From positions 1,602,590 through 1,666,589 of the forward strand of contig CAHIKZ030005492.1 of assembly GCA_903632075.3 (NCBI GenBank): a stretch of DNA of 64,000 nucleotides. The letters run 5' to 3'. Below the pieces are notes generated by a model, which ran no database searches, had not been told where the DNA came from, and worked only from the letters and a program-made list of their open reading frames with translations. The stretch's first letter is position 1; every line of letters begins with the position of its first letter. Of the stretch, positions 12,850-25,399 are shown piece after piece. Origin of the DNA: Acanthosepion pharaonis. Lineage: Eukaryota; Mollusca; Cephalopoda; Sepiida; Sepiidae. A program made the translations under genes and the position numbers.

Positions 12850-13320
12850 TGGGCTAGAGAATATTACCATATGACAGTAGAAGATTAACACCATGTCACC
12901 TGGTTATACAAGTTAAATATCCAGCTATTTCAGGCAGCCAGACAGGTTTGTGTGTGGAGGAGAGCACATCAGAGTATGAATCCAATTTATCACAAGGGTG
13001 TTGTGCAAGTAATGTCAATGGTATATTCTTTGAGAGCTTGTAAAGATCAATAATGAAACAAGTATCTGCCTTGACAGATATGGCATATCAAAATCTTGTT
13101 AATAGATGATTTGCATCCTTTTATGCTCACCATATTTCTTGGATATGACTATCTCTTCCAGTAAGATGACTCAACCAGTCATCAGTTGACTTTTTGACAC
13201 TCAATTGAACCTCATGCCCTCCAGATTTAAATCCTATTGTCCATGTCTGGGACATGTTACAGAACTCACTAAATTCATTTCAACTGCATCCAACAAATAC
13301 AACTCAAATGTAGACAGTCT
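12850..13320 (+). pseudogene. Tc1-like transposase C-terminal relic
   Basis: The plus-strand frame at 13218-13262 reads PPDLNPIVHVWDMLQ, the end of the catalytic core of Tc1-type transposases. In this family the motif carries the catalytic Glu after NPI; here that residue is Val. About 100 bases upstream (13103-13165) the frame IDDLHPFMLTIF...YDYLFQ, ending in a stop, resembles the DDNARPH...YL block that holds the second catalytic Asp. Several stops and at least one frame change lie between. The N-terminal DNA-binding region was not recognised. Tc1 elements move by cut and paste into TA sites; no terminal repeats were identified here. Confidence 0.65.
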
Positions 13321-13459
13321 TCAAATATGCCTGGATGGAGATAATCAAATAATGATTTCAGAACATCTTAGGCTTCATGCTATCTGTAGCTACCATTATT
13401 CAGGGAAGAAAATGCATATTATTTGGTATCCGTTTTTAAGTTTTTGTATTTCAATTTAA

Positions 13460-14340
13460 ATAGAGATATAAAATTTCTTGACATATTTTTTCTTATTTCT
13501 ATTTTTTAAATGCCATGTTTCTTCAGGATATAGGAACCAATGACTTTCTACAGATTCCTTTTTTATTATCTGTGAATTTCTAAGCATTTTGGGAAAGAAA
13601 ACTGGCAGTGGTTTCCCACTACCTCTTCCAGAGTTTTTTGAAACTGATTACCATCCCTAGACTACTATACTATTCAATTCATAGCTCAGTAGATACTGAT
13701 TCATGTCTTTCCCAAAGGTATTAGTGTGAAAATGAATATAACAGACTAGCCAAGAATTTGAACAGCTTCCTAATCCCACTTTAAACTACCGTCTGTGGCA
13801 TATTGTACAGAGTGTAAATAAAGTAACACATTTGAAAGCAAAAATAGAAGTAAAGCAGAATGAGATATAAAATTTTATTATTAATAACTTATGCAATAAA
13901 TAAAATGAATAGTCCTCAACAGATGAGCCACCATTTTCAATCTTTCATGAAAACTTTGAATAGCATTTCAAGTGTTAATGAAATTGACTCCTCCTATTCA
14001 ATGAAATTATTTAAATCCTGAATTATTTGAGAATTTCTGCTGTAAAAAGAATTCTTAACATGGCCCTAAACAATATGTCTGTAGGTGTGATATTAAGAGA
14101 TCTTGCTGACCAAATTAAATGTCCTGTTATCTGAATCCAATGATTTAATAATTTTCTATCCCCAAATTCTCTGCCAACTGAAATGTACTTTTTTTCAAAA
14201 CTATTTTGGAGAGTTGTGGAAAAAATTAAGCAATAGTCTAACATGTTTCACCTGTAATATTTCCATCAGTGAAGAAAGGTTTGTAAATTTGCTCATTCAA
14301 ATACAACCTTTATTATTTTATTGATTTGGAACAATTGGAT
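13460..14340. other. AT-rich spacer, nothing recognised
   Basis: Some moderately complex sequence (13560-13800) without frame or motif that I can name. Confidence 0.4.
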
Positions 14341-14344
14341 TAAG

Positions 14345-15262
14345 CAAAATATATGTTCTGTGACACTCTAGTCCTTGATCTTGCATCAAAGGCCAGTATG
14401 CCAAACCCTGTTGAATGCCTTTGAGATATCTAGAGCCACTGCCAGCTTTACCATTCTTATCTAAAGCTTAACAGAGAACTTCAGAGATGGCCGTTAACAT
14501 GTCAGTGGTAGACCTAGTGAAACACAACCCATAGTGTTTGTCCAAATGGATGTCATGCTTAACTAGTTTGGTATTGAATACATTGTCAAAAAGAGGTAAG
14601 AGACTTATAGGGTGATAATTTGAGGGGTCAGAGAGTTCTCCAGAATTCTTAAAAACAGGAACTACAGAGGTGGACTTCCAAAAAGCTGGAAAGCAGGAAG
14701 CAGTGAGACATTTGTTGTAAAGTCTGGAGAGAACAGGAGCCAGTTCAGGAACATTTCTTTAGGATGACATCAGGGCTCCAGTCACATCTCTGATTGTGGG
14801 GGTCTAATTTTGAAATAATGTCAGAAACCAATAATGAGATTATGGTGTATGTCTAGGGGGGAAATTTGGCAGAGGTACTTCAGATGAGTTGAGAGTGAAG
14901 TCAGAAGAGAACTTTCAGGCAAAGCACTCTACCTTATCTGCAGTTGATGTCAATACTTGAAATTGATTGAAGCAGGGATGGACTTTGCTATTGTTCAAAA
15001 CACTCTTGCAAAGCTGCCACTAATATCCAGAACTAAACCTGTGAGAAGTTATACGGTGTCTCATTATATCAGCAAATAGTAGCTTTGCTTCTTTGAGGAC
15101 ACACTTGTACTGATTATGGGTAGCGACAAAAAGATATCTGTTGCAATCAGATTTTTCACTCTGGAATAGGTGGAAGAAGTGATTCCTATGAACTATAGTG
15201 GCTGAGCAGGCTAGGCATGAACAGTGTGGGGTTTTTTTTTGCCAGGGAAACATTTTAAAAGG
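14345..15262 (-). mobile_element. LINE copy B (Jockey/I-like): linker plus partial RT
   Basis: A minus-strand relic parallel to copy A. It opens with the linker between endonuclease and RT (about 15250-15020). That frame contains CSATIVHRNHFFHLFQSEKS and later KEAKLLFADIMRHRI, the usual sequence before the RT domain of this family. The RT start follows in several broken frames, with the block before FKNSGE at about 14660-14640. Motif A (about 14440-14390) reads ALDISKAFNRVWHTGL, in which the usual FD is FN. Homology stops at about 14345, as in copy A. There is no endonuclease domain, no YADD and no C-terminus. It matches copy A over most of its length. Confidence 0.75.
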
Positions 15263-15451
15263 TGATAATAGAAGTCACACTAATTTTAAGATAATTGTTT
15301 TGTAAGTTCTTTTTAAATTATAAATATAAAGAAATTAAATGATATTTCAGTTGTGTATTGAAAAGAATCTTCACAAATAAAAAAATAATTAAATGAAAGA
15401 AAAATCAGAAAGCATCAACATCTATAAGTGATTAGCAAAAAGAAACATTTA

Positions 15452-15582
15452 GAAAAAAAAAAAAAAACAAACAAAAAAAAAAAAAAAACAAGAAAAAAAA
15501 AAAAAAAAAAACAAGAAAGAAAAAAAAAAAAAAAAAAACAAGAAAGAAAAAAAAAAAAAAACAAGAAAAAAAAAAAGACAAA
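15452..15582. repeat. A-rich tract with CAAG interruptions
   Basis: Runs of 10-20 A separated by CAAG or CAAAC, about 130 bases. The Lys-rich and Phe-rich ORFs over it on the two strands are artefacts. Confidence 0.9.
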
Positions 15583-15589
15583 CCAAAAT

Positions 15590-16660
15590 GTTGAAATTAA
15601 ACAGAAACAATTTTTCACTAAAGGTAAATCCATTGTCAGGCAATGTTCCAAAAGTTTTACAAACTGCAATGATTCTCATTTTTACTAATATTTCTATTAT
15701 GACTTCAAAAATGTTAGAAAATTAGCATAATCCTTTAACAGGCTATTTATTCTAATTCACTGAGGATACTATCAGATGAAAGTAAGAAATTTAAGAAGTA
15801 ATTTCCAAGTAATTTATATTTAAAAAACAAAAATATATCAAATCACTTATAAAATACAGATATCTGAGCATTAAATCTGCAGATGTTAAACTATAAGATA
15901 ATATGTTCCCCGAGGTGTTTTTTCCAGAAGAAAATCATAGGATAATGCAAAAGAGGAATATTCTTCAACCAACATCTTACAAGGTAGACCAAGTGAAATT
16001 AAAACAACCATGATTATTGCACCTAAGTAAAGCACATTGTCAGAGAATGATCATTCAGATATTGATACACTTTTGATTACGGGCATAATAACAAGAATAA
16101 AAGAAATTTGCCTATGTTCTAAATCTAACAGTCTTCTTTGAGCTTCTATCTTGTAGGTAATTTGTCATTTCAAATATGAATGATTTTTATTAGAAAGAGA
16201 AAAACGAGAAGAAATTAGAAATCATTCAATATTAATAAATATTGATGAATCATCTTTCAGATCAAGAAAATTGTTGAGAGTTATAGTGATCAATCAACAG
16301 TCCAGAAAATTCAAGTATAGCAAACAATATATTTTTAGCAATTGTAGCACATTTTCATCATTGTAATTGCACACATTTGTTACTATAGAGTGTAGTTTTT
16401 CATTGGCTTAATGTAAATGCTATTTACTTTTAAAATTTTCTTTCTTGTATGCAAATGACTGTTAAATGAAACTGGAGAAAGTCAATGATGAATCTTTTAA
16501 AAAGTATATATAGACAAATATAACAGTAAACATATTTATTTTAATGTTGAGTTCAGACTTGGTTTGTGAAAAATCAATAAATAGAAAGCTACAAGACAAA
16601 CCTTAAAATCTGCAACAGAGTAGATCAAGGTATATTATTATCACTTATGGAAAATTCTGT

Positions 16661-16665
<5 letters not shown>
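15590..16665. other. AT-rich spacer, nothing recognised
   Basis: No motif-bearing ORF or repeat border was found. Confidence 0.45.

Positions 16666-16668
<3 letters not shown>

Positions 16669-16723
<55 letters not shown>
16669..16723. repeat. (TA)n microsatellite
   Basis: A pure TA dinucleotide tract of about 55 bases followed by CACACA. Confidence 0.95.
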
Positions 16724-16734
<11 letters not shown>

Positions 16735-16892
16735 CTGGAGATACTAATAAAACAATAATATTCCATCATAATAAATTTTTGGATAATCAAACAATTGCAA
16801 AATTAACAACACAAATGAAGCAAGAGAAGAAATATATATAAAATGTAATTGTAAATAATAATAACTGTTCCTTGGACAATGTTCACTTAGTA

Positions 16893-16958
16893 ATATTATT
16901 TATAGAGCTAAACTAAAATGCTGAAATATTATTTATAGAGCTAGTATAAATTGCTGAA
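16893..16958. repeat. 33-bp tandem duplication
   Basis: Two adjacent 33-base units beginning ATATTATTTATAGAGCTA and ending GCTGAA (16893-16925 and 16926-16958), with a few substitutions in the middle. Confidence 0.8.
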
Positions 16959-16959
16959 A

Positions 16960-17840
16960 AATTATTTTAACTTAAGAGAAACAGAACGGAAACAAAAGAT
17001 TCTATGACAATTGACTGAGCCTGAATAACAAAAAATACAGAAAGACAGCATTTTCAAAATATTATTGTCAAATAAAAGAAAGTAAATGAGTTCATAAAGA
17101 TATACTATGGGATGTGGTGGATAGAACTAAATTGCATAATGGTAAGGGAGTAAGTCATAATCTTTGCCTTTTGGAAAAATCTCCCATACTACAAAATATA
17201 GATAACTTGAATTTATTGAATAAAAGAAGTAAATTAATGGTCATATGTAGACATAAAAATGAATATCTATTGAAAAATGTTGAACCAAATTGATTAATTC
17301 TAGCACTCTTTATACACGTTACAAGTATAAATTGATTTTTTTCTTAAAATATTTACAATGGCCTCTGAGTTTTCTAAGCATCAAAATTCATGCATGTCAG
17401 TGACCTCCTCAATCTAAAATGTATATTTGTATGCATGCATGTAAGCAAGTTTTTAATGAATTAGTATTAGGACAAAAATGGAGAAACCCAGTTTAAATTC
17501 AGCATAATCTTGTTTTTTTCTGTTATTGGAATATATGATTAAATTACTGAAATAATAATTGCAGTTAAAACTGTTGGAACTAAATAAATAATGAGTGTTC
17601 AATCAAAATTCATTTTACTTTAATGACACTTGTATATGAAATCATTTTATATTGATAATGAAAATATGAGTGGCTAAATTCTAATACTGTCTTTGAAAAG
17701 AAATGTTAATTGTCTGTCCTGTTTGTGATGGAAAGGTGTAAAGACAAACGGGATAGTTGCCTTCAATGCATAGTAACTTAACAGAATTAGTTTTAATGAG
17801 ATCATAAATATGAATACCAAATAAACAAGCAGAAGCAATG
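16960..17840. other. AT-rich spacer, nothing recognised
   Basis: No coding or repeat signal was identified. Confidence 0.45.
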
Positions 17841-17844
17841 TCTG

Positions 17845-19310
17845 ATGTTATGGTTCTTTAATGTGTTATGTCCCTTCAGGATGTGGGTGAGCATAACTCT
17901 CTATAACTTCCTGTCCATTGTTGCTTTAAGTAACTTGACTCTTTGCCCTTGTCCTGCCATCCATTTGTACAAACTTGTTACACAGGTTATTCACCGTTTT
18001 CTTTTGCTAATCTTGCTTTCAATATGTCCTGTGTGTTTTAAATTTTTCAAGCCCTCTTTCCACATTATGTGTTTCAATAATTTCAACTGTCTCTCTTGGA
18101 TTCTAGGCAGGTTTCCTTGTAGTTCCTATTTTCTTTAAAATACCCTCATTGTTCACATATTCTGACCATGGTATTTAAAAGTATCCCTACTATGTCTATG
18201 TTCTGTAGTGTTTGTATCTCTGCACAATTCTCATACACTCATTCATGTTTTGATCACATTACATTTCTTTGCTTAACATTCTATATTTTGTGACATTCCT
18301 TAGTATTTAGTCTTTTTCATGAGTTTAAGAATTTTATGTTAACCACATTTATTTCATGTCTATCTTACTTTGAATGGACTCTTTTGGCAATGTCACTAGT
18401 GCACCTTTTAAAGTGACCCACTTTCAGTTACTGACCTCTTCTAAGCTTTAATATTAGACCTTAACCACATCAACTTATGTTTGTCTGCAAATTGAGTTAT
18501 TCTAGAGTCTTCTATATTGTAGTTTAGGGGTTGCTATATATTTCTTTAATTTCTGTAATTTTAACTTCAGTTTGTTTATATAACTCAGAGTTGACACTTG
18601 GATAAGTTTTAGAATGTAGAACTGCATTTCTTTGCATACATTTTATGATCCATACAAGTTAATAGTTGCTGACTTTATCAATGTCTTGTCCCTTTCCTAC
18701 TTTTGCATTCATGCCCTCAAAGATAATTACTTGCGATTTGGATTGGATTTTGGCATTATCTAGTATGTTGTAAAACTACTAATTTTGCACATTGTAATTC
18801 TTAAACTATGATGGCTATTTTGAATGACTTCCCTTTCAGTTTCACTAAAAGAACTGTCCAACAGTTGCTAGTATTAAAGAACATATTTCCTCTTCATTAT
18901 TTGTTCTATTTTTCATTTCTTTCTTTCTATATGTATATATATTTCTGGGTCTGTTACTCGTGAAGTCCATATTGCTTATCCATTTAGTTTTGAATACTCC
19001 CAGAATGTTGGTTTCCTAACAGGTCATATCACAATTATGACTTTTTATTGAAAACAGTTGGTAGATGATGGTCAGGTGATACCCATTATACATTGCAAGG
19101 ATTCATTTCTAAAATCACTAACTCAATTTATGGAGTTTCTGATACTTTTCATTTGTTTATTGCAATTGAGTTTTCTTAGTAAAAATAGTTGAGTGATTTC
19201 CTATTGCCTACTCCACAGTAATTCTGAGACAAAACTCCTATTTAGCTGGACATTCTTGCATCTAACTGTCCTTTGATAAGTCATTCTACAGAGTTGTTAA
19301 CCACCCTCCC
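17845..19310 (-). mobile_element. Second LINE family, EN-bearing relic
   Basis: On the minus strand around 18740-18680 the frame VIIFEGMNAKVGKGQDIDK corresponds to the GDFNAKVG block of an endonuclease/exonuclease/phosphatase-type LINE nuclease, of a wording common in RTE-like elements. The metal-binding GD is changed to EG. The low-coordinate end (17870-18070) is homologous, in the same orientation, to 23700-23890, where another copy carries an RT. Between EN and this tail there is too little room for a full RT, so an internal deletion is likely. No frame is intact. The clade call is tentative. Confidence 0.6.
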
Positions 19311-19436
19311 CCTCATCCCAATTGAAGGAGGACAGAGGAGTGAGTTTGATCACCAATAATCTAATTTGGAAAAAAAAAAACTCCAGAAAAACAGAAAATC
19401 TGCATCTCTTGATTTGTTTCCTTAAGATTTATGAAG

Positions 19437-19438
<2 letters not shown>

Positions 19439-19467
<29 letters not shown>

Positions 19468-19499
19468 TGTATGTATGTATGTATGTATGTATGTATGTA
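19439..19499. repeat. (ATGT)n tetranucleotide microsatellite
   Basis: About 15 uninterrupted ATGT/GTAT units. It encodes a Met-Tyr-Val-Cys repeat in a chance ORF. Confidence 0.95.
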
Positions 19500-20643
19500 C
19501 ATTTACTTTTAATGTAGTTAACAATTTTTTTTACCTTTTACTTTTCATTGACAACATATTGGAAAAAACATTATTTCTCTGGTTTGAAAGGAAGGAGTAA
19601 ACAGTTAAAGAAATGAAAAGGTTCATCACTGATTATTTTTTATGGTCAAAAGTCCAAGAAGTGAGAAATGCTGAAATATTTTGAGATTAATGATACTACT
19701 ACTGCTGCTGCTCCTCTTGAATTTGTTTTTATAGGTTTCTATTTTATTGACAGGTTATTCTTGGTAGAATATAAAGTGTTAACAGAAAGCTGATTGGCTT
19801 AAAGATTATTTAACACACCTAGTATAAGTCATCAAAATAACAGATTTGCTAAGAAATAATGTCCTAAACAATGGCTATCATTTCAGAAGGTATGCCAGAT
19901 TAATGACATTCTTAAACAATAAAATTGCCATTTCCATTCCAAAGAGCTGTACAACTGAGATTACTGCATCTACTTAACAGCAATAATATCAACAATGTAT
20001 TTTTATGACTACTGCTAATGGAAATTCATCCTGCTCTAGTGCTTGAACCTTTAGTGTTCAGAATTAGGCAACATGCAAATACTGTGAATGTGTAGGGGTG
20101 TGTGTAAAATCAAAGCCAATAAATTTTTTGCTCAGATTGTAAACATATTTCAATAAAAATACAGTACTGCCAAAAAATTAATTGAACATCAAGTACTGCC
20201 AATAAAGAGTGAGAAAATGTTAGCTAGTGAATGGTAAAGGGTATATTGACTACTGTTTTAGTATAATCCAATGGGAAGATACTTATGAGGCAGTGTTCCT
20301 ATAATAAAACTGTCATGGCTAAAGAATGGAAAAATCTGTGAAAGCTGTAAAAGATGATCAATATGTTGAAAAGGGATAGAGAAGTATTTAAGGAAGTTGG
20401 AATTTGCTTGGAAAATGTAAGGTCTCAGCAACTGAAGGACAAAAGGGACGAATAAAGAGAAAAAAGAAATATAAGTGAAGAAAGTAATTGTGAGTGGAAC
20501 AAATGAAAGACTAAAATTAGCACATATGCTGATAGAATACACACACAAATTGATACATGTATAAAACTAGTAAGAGATGCAAAGATAGAAAACTTATAAA
20601 AATATAAAAGATATACAGTTAAAACTGGGAGCTCTAACTGAAG

Positions 20644-20645
<2 letters not shown>
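19500..20645. other. AT-rich spacer, nothing recognised
   Basis: The tail end holds A-rich purine-biased sequence (20330-20480), which gives long Phe/Ser-rich minus-strand ORFs without motifs. Confidence 0.4.

Positions 20646-20686
<41 letters not shown>
20646..20686. repeat. (TA)n microsatellite
   Basis: A pure TA dinucleotide tract of about 40 bases. Confidence 0.95.
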
Positions 20687-20689
<3 letters not shown>

Positions 20690-21489
20690 TAAAGTGGAGG
20701 AAAATTGTATGTAGTTTTAGTCGCCATGTTTTGTCCACTGCGTACTTTATCAAGGCAAAAAACAAAATGAATTTATTTGAACAAAGTATCTATAAACAAA
20801 AAAAAGAAAAAATATTGTTAGTTACTAGAATTTAGAAACACTCATATATTCATTAGGTCAACTGAAAAATTATATCATTTACTTTTTACATTTGAAGAGA
20901 ATTTTTCATATGTAAAAATATTGTTTGGATTGTTATGATGATGGATTCAACTGTTTTTTTTTTTTTAAATTTTTGATATATTTGTTGTGTATGTTGGCTT
21001 GGGAGAATAAAAAAGTAATTAACATAATTTTTCAGTTGAATATATATGAGTGTTTATAAATTCTTCTACTAGCAACATTTTGTACATAGTTTTCCTCGTC
21101 TTTTTCCTTTATTCATATTAATTTCCGATATATAATTTTTGCCACAAGTTGCAAAAAGATGACCTCAAAATTAATTTATGGGGTGCTGAGAATACATTGT
21201 TAGAAATTGTGAAAAGTTAAACAGTGAAGAATTAAAAAAGAAATTGAAAAATCTGGCAAGGTAAGAACAAGAAAAAAAAATGATTTAAAGATATTTGAAA
21301 AAAAAGTAAAAAGGATAAGCAAGCAAAGTGGATTGGACAACAGAAAATATTTTAAGAAATTGGTGTTAGGAATGTAAACAAAGAGAAAAGGTACAGAATA
21401 TTAAGAACATTGGCTAAAGTTTTAAAAGTAACCACTATTAATTGAACATCACAAAGAATCATGTAAATTAGGCAAAGTAATACATAAAG

Positions 21490-22025
21490 ACTGATTTCTC
21501 AACAGTAAATTTTTGGTGATGAATATAGAGCTACATGGACCAAGTTACTGGGATAGAGATTGGATTCTTTATGGAAATAGTCAACCAATACAACTTAGAA
21601 GACAAGGAGCTAGAGTAATGTTTTTGTTTTGTATTTTAGATACAAAATCTCAATATCCCTTCAAAGTTGATGATTGTGTCAAGATAAATTCAGATATATA
21701 TTTCTTGGAGAAGATATTTTTTGAGTGGTTGGATAACAATTAAGAAACTAAATGGTGTAAATAAGCTGCTTCACATTCTGTACAGCTGAAAATTGTCCAC
21801 TTTCACAAAAAAGTTTCAAAGAAAACAAATTAATGAAGCAGACCCAAGATTTTTTAGATATTAGACAATCATTAAAAGAGATGTATATGAGAATAGAAAA
21901 CAATATTCAAGCAAAGAAGATTTCTTGGAAGAAATAAAAATTGCTGCTGTAACTAATGTTAAAGTTAAAACAGTAGAAAAATTAAGGGATGAAAGATTAC
22001 TGATGGCTATAAAATTTCAAGGAGC
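21490..22025 (+). pseudogene. Tc1/mariner-superfamily transposase relic
   Basis: The plus strand shows the C-terminal half of a Tc1-like transposase in broken frames. Near 21512 FGDEYRATWTKL resembles the first-Asp block (FSDEK type). Then come DWILYGNSQPIQ, ARVMFLFCILDTKSQYPF and DIYFLEKIFFEWLDN (21552-21740). Near the end (21880-22020) DVYENRKQYSSKEDFLEE and KIAAVTNVKVKTVEKL match the tail following the SPDLNPIEN block. The central second-Asp and Glu blocks are decayed at 21770-21870. Stops interrupt each junction. No terminal inverted repeats were identified. A tRNA-derived SINE abuts it on the right. Confidence 0.65.
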
Positions 22026-22059
22026 CCATTTTCTTTCTAAGCAAGCCCCTCTGCCAGAG

Positions 22060-22458
22060 AAGCTAGCAAATCCCTATTGCAGATGCTCACTTGTGATTTT
22101 ATAACTCTGCAACTATGCTGAGTAGACCATAGTTATAGTTTCTGAGAGAGAGTGTGCATAATCTGGCATCATCAATGTTTTTGAACAAAGCCAGCATGCT
22201 CAAACCCTCGGTCATGATGAGTTGTGACTTCATGCTAGCACAGCCATCAACAGCTTCTGAACATGTCAGTCAACCTAAATTCACTCACAAAGGCTGCATT
22301 AACCTGTGGCATGATTTTCAAGGACATCCCAAATGTGTTGCATACTGGGACTGCCTTCCCAGTTCAATATTATCAGGAAGTCATTGCTCCACCAAATTGA
22401 ACATGGTGAGATTTGAACCTGGGTTTCATGTCCAGAGAGCAAACATTCTATTCTAACC
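22060..22458 (-). mobile_element. tRNA-derived SINE
   Basis: Read on the minus strand from 22458, the head is tRNA-like. GGTTAGAATAG matches an A box, and CCCAGGTTCAAATCTCACC (around 22409-22419) contains a near-consensus Pol III B box, GGTTCAAATC. Spacing between the boxes is about 40 nt. The body runs to at least 22100 without an open frame of note. Part of the body (22395-22295) reads NWEGSPSMQHIWDVLE, resembling the Tc1 NPIEHIWDVLE motif. A (TA)n tract at 22459-22482 lies directly 5' of the head. The distal end is uncertain and could be 22026. Confidence 0.6.
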
Positions 22459-22482
22459 ATATATATATATATATATATATAT
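22459..22482. repeat. (TA)n microsatellite
   Basis: A short TA dinucleotide tract at the 5' border of the tRNA-like SINE. Confidence 0.9.
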
Positions 22483-22489
22483 ACACCCA

Positions 22490-23685
22490 CACAAAGTAGC
22501 ATGAACTTCATAGAATATTGAAAAATTAATATGATCATCTGGACATACAAAAACTTTGTAAAAATTTGGATATAAGAACACTTAAAAGATGTTTTTTTCT
22601 TTTTCTTAGTTTAGCTGCAACAGTTAAAATCAGCTCATAATAGTTGCTTTTTATCATGGGGAAGAAAAAAAGTTTGTGTGTGCACACCAATTTTGAAGAA
22701 ATCCACATCAATCATTCTAACAACAAAAAAATTTAAACAAATCAAGATGTGAGAAAAAAGTAATAGTAAATTAGCCATTTTATGATACAGCATGTAGTGA
22801 AAAATTCAGTTGATCCAGTGAAGAGAGAAGAATGGTTACAATTGGTTTATTTAGATGAAGAGACACAGAGAATAAGTGTGCACATGTGCATATTCTTTTC
22901 TTATTGAATAAGTGTTTGAATGTGTATACCAATATGTGTGTCTGCATATTCACTGGCATATAAAAAAATACATAACTCAACAGACATGAAGATCACAACT
23001 CCATACACATCAACTAATTTCATTTTACATATTCATAGTGAATATGATGACAGTATAAAGAAAAATATTTGCAAATATCATTGCATCAAAGTTAAGCGAA
23101 GATATCACAGGGAGTTTATTCAGCATGTCAGATGCAATCAGAACAAAGTTTTGATTAACAAGACATCAATATAATAATCAAATACAGAATAAAAGTAAAT
23201 TTTATTTTGGTATTTTGAAACAAAAAGAAAATTCACAAAATTAGACTTTTTTTTTTCTTTTTTTTACTCATTCACTTAAATGCTATTTTATCAGTTAACA
23301 TTTCCAGCTATGATTAAGTAAGTTGATGAAGGAAGAAGCAATCAATTATAGCTGCTATCTGAATCAAGCAACTACAAAATTCCTGCCTCTTTTAGGATGG
23401 ACTCAAAAATTCTTTTGGAAATTCACAATTCAATGATAATGATTAGTTAAGAGAAATTTTTAAAAAAAAAAAAAAAAAGGAAAAGAGAAAAGGCTTGTAT
23501 ATGAAAAAGAAACTAACTTTTTTGTTAGTTTTAAATATCCTTTTCCAGAACATCAACCAACATTCAGCAGTTATTTGAAAAAGAAAAATGTATGAAGTTC
23601 AAATGACCATTTTCTATGAAATGGTAATTGCAGAAATTAGAAATTTATTTCTACACAGAAAAGCTTTAGTATGTTAATAACTTCT
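22490..23685. other. AT-rich spacer, nothing recognised
   Basis: Poly-A and poly-T runs (23247-23266, 23461-23478) and chance ORFs only. Confidence 0.45.
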
Positions 23686-23689
23686 TTTA

Positions 23690-25330
23690 TGTACAAAGTC
23701 CTTTCAGGATGTAGGTGATCATGGCTCTCCTCAATTTCCTGTCTTTTGTTGCTCTAAGTAATATCTGACTCTTTACCATCTTCCTCATTGTCTTGTCATA
23801 CCTTCACACAAATTTACTGCTATTTTTCTCCTGTCCTGTTAGTTTTAAACACATTAAACCTTCTTTCATTATTAAGGGTCTCAGAAATTTTGATTGTCTT
23901 TTAATAATTTAAGTATTAGTCTCTTTGTTGTTTTTTTCCTGGTTACTTATATTTTTTCTGGTTTATATTGCACAAAACTGGCAAAAACAAATTTAAAAAA
24001 AAAAAAGAAGAAAAAAAGAAGGAAATACACCATCTTAACTAATGATTTTCAAGACAGATTCAATCAATCTTCTATAATGGTAATATTAGCTGTTTCCACA
24101 TAAGGAAACATTTGGCATTCACTGATCAAGTAGCTAGTACTACTTCCAATTGAAATTTATAAAATCTTTCTCTTAAAACAATTTTTTAAGAAAATAGGCT
24201 TAAGTCCAGTAGTTGTTATCACTCTTTCCAGTATTGATGAGGGGGTTTCTTTCCTAATGTTCTCTTTGAAGTAGTGTGGAATGTGAATATATTGATCATG
24301 TCATTTTCTTTTTGAGTTGTATGTGCCATACATTTTAGTAGTTACAGCTGTCACATGTGATTTCTTTTATTTGGTACAGTGCTTTGTGATTCTCTATAAT
24401 CAGTCCACAAGGCTTGAAGAAGTGTGGTCTTCACCAAGACACATCCGCTTCACTCAATCAAAGCCATTTTGAACCATTGATCTTAGAAAGCAGATGTTTA
24501 TAGCTGATAGTTTAGACATTTCTGAATGGTTGTGGCACCATGCATTACATCTATATGAAGGTTTCAATCTGATGAAGCTATTTAAGAACATGACTTGTGT
24601 TTTTAATTTAATACTTTGGTTTTGGAGCAATTTGTAGTGTTAGGCAAAACTACGGCTAGTGCAACCTATTCTATGTTCAATTTCCTTTCCTTTGATGCTA
24701 AATTTGTCATAAGTGATCCATATATTGAGTTATTTGAAGTTTTATGATGGATTCAGGGTGTGTGTCATCACTGCTTTCATTCCAATTCCAGATCATAGTT
24801 TCTATTTTGGAAAAACTTATCTTAAGCCCCATTTCTTGAAACACATGATAGTGGATGTTTATTTTCTGTTCAAGATCATTCGTATTCCAATTATGAATAC
24901 CTATATCATCGGCATAGCCTCCAATTGTATATTGGCTTTGGGATGTGGTATAGAATGCTTAAATGATCAGTACCCATCTTTTCACATCAGTGTTTGCAAA
25001 TGTGCAGGGTATATATAGTCTAGAAAAAGATTAAATAGGCTGGGGATCTCATTTCCTTCTTGTCATACACTTGATGATGTTTGAAAGGTTTCTGTATTGG
25101 GGTCCTTGCCTGACAATTAAGTCTTTGTGGACCAATAAATTTCATTTATTAGATGGGTGCATTCAGTGGATTTAGAAAGTGGAAGGCAGTTTTTAATGAC
25201 TAAGAAGAGGAAGTCTCTAATGATGCAGTCATATGCTGCAGTGAGGTTGACATAGCAGGTATGCAATTTTTTGGAGTTGTTTGATGACATATTCCATCAT
25301 TACCATAACGAACTCAAAATTGGGTCATTG
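23690..25330 (-). mobile_element. Second LINE family, RT-bearing relic
   Basis: On the minus strand the RT motif A appears as YVNLTAAYDCI (about 25257-25225) and the catalytic motif C as YADDI at 24916-24902, about 110 residues apart as expected for a LINE reverse transcriptase palm. The stretch after YADDI continues in a mostly open frame to about 24720. The 3' tail (23700-23890) is homologous to 17870-18070 in the same orientation, which links the two relics. No endonuclease part was seen on the 5' side. Stops and frame changes make it inactive, although both motif A Asp and the YADD pair survive. Confidence 0.7.
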
Positions 25331-25399
25331 GGTTAACTTTGATAAAATGATGAGAGCTAAGTTAATTTAATGTTTATTAATACTTTTACCATAATGAAT

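Noticed and set aside
15415..15688. Lys-rich and Phe-rich ORFs on both strands
   Set aside because: They are translations of the A-rich simple repeat at 15452-15582.
17845..18138. A hydrophobic 97-residue plus-strand ORF
   Set aside because: It lies antisense within a LINE tail that is shared with 23700-23890. The hydrophobicity comes from T-rich sequence.
19322..19600. An ORF with a Met-Tyr-Val-Cys repeat
   Set aside because: It is the translation of the (ATGT)n microsatellite.
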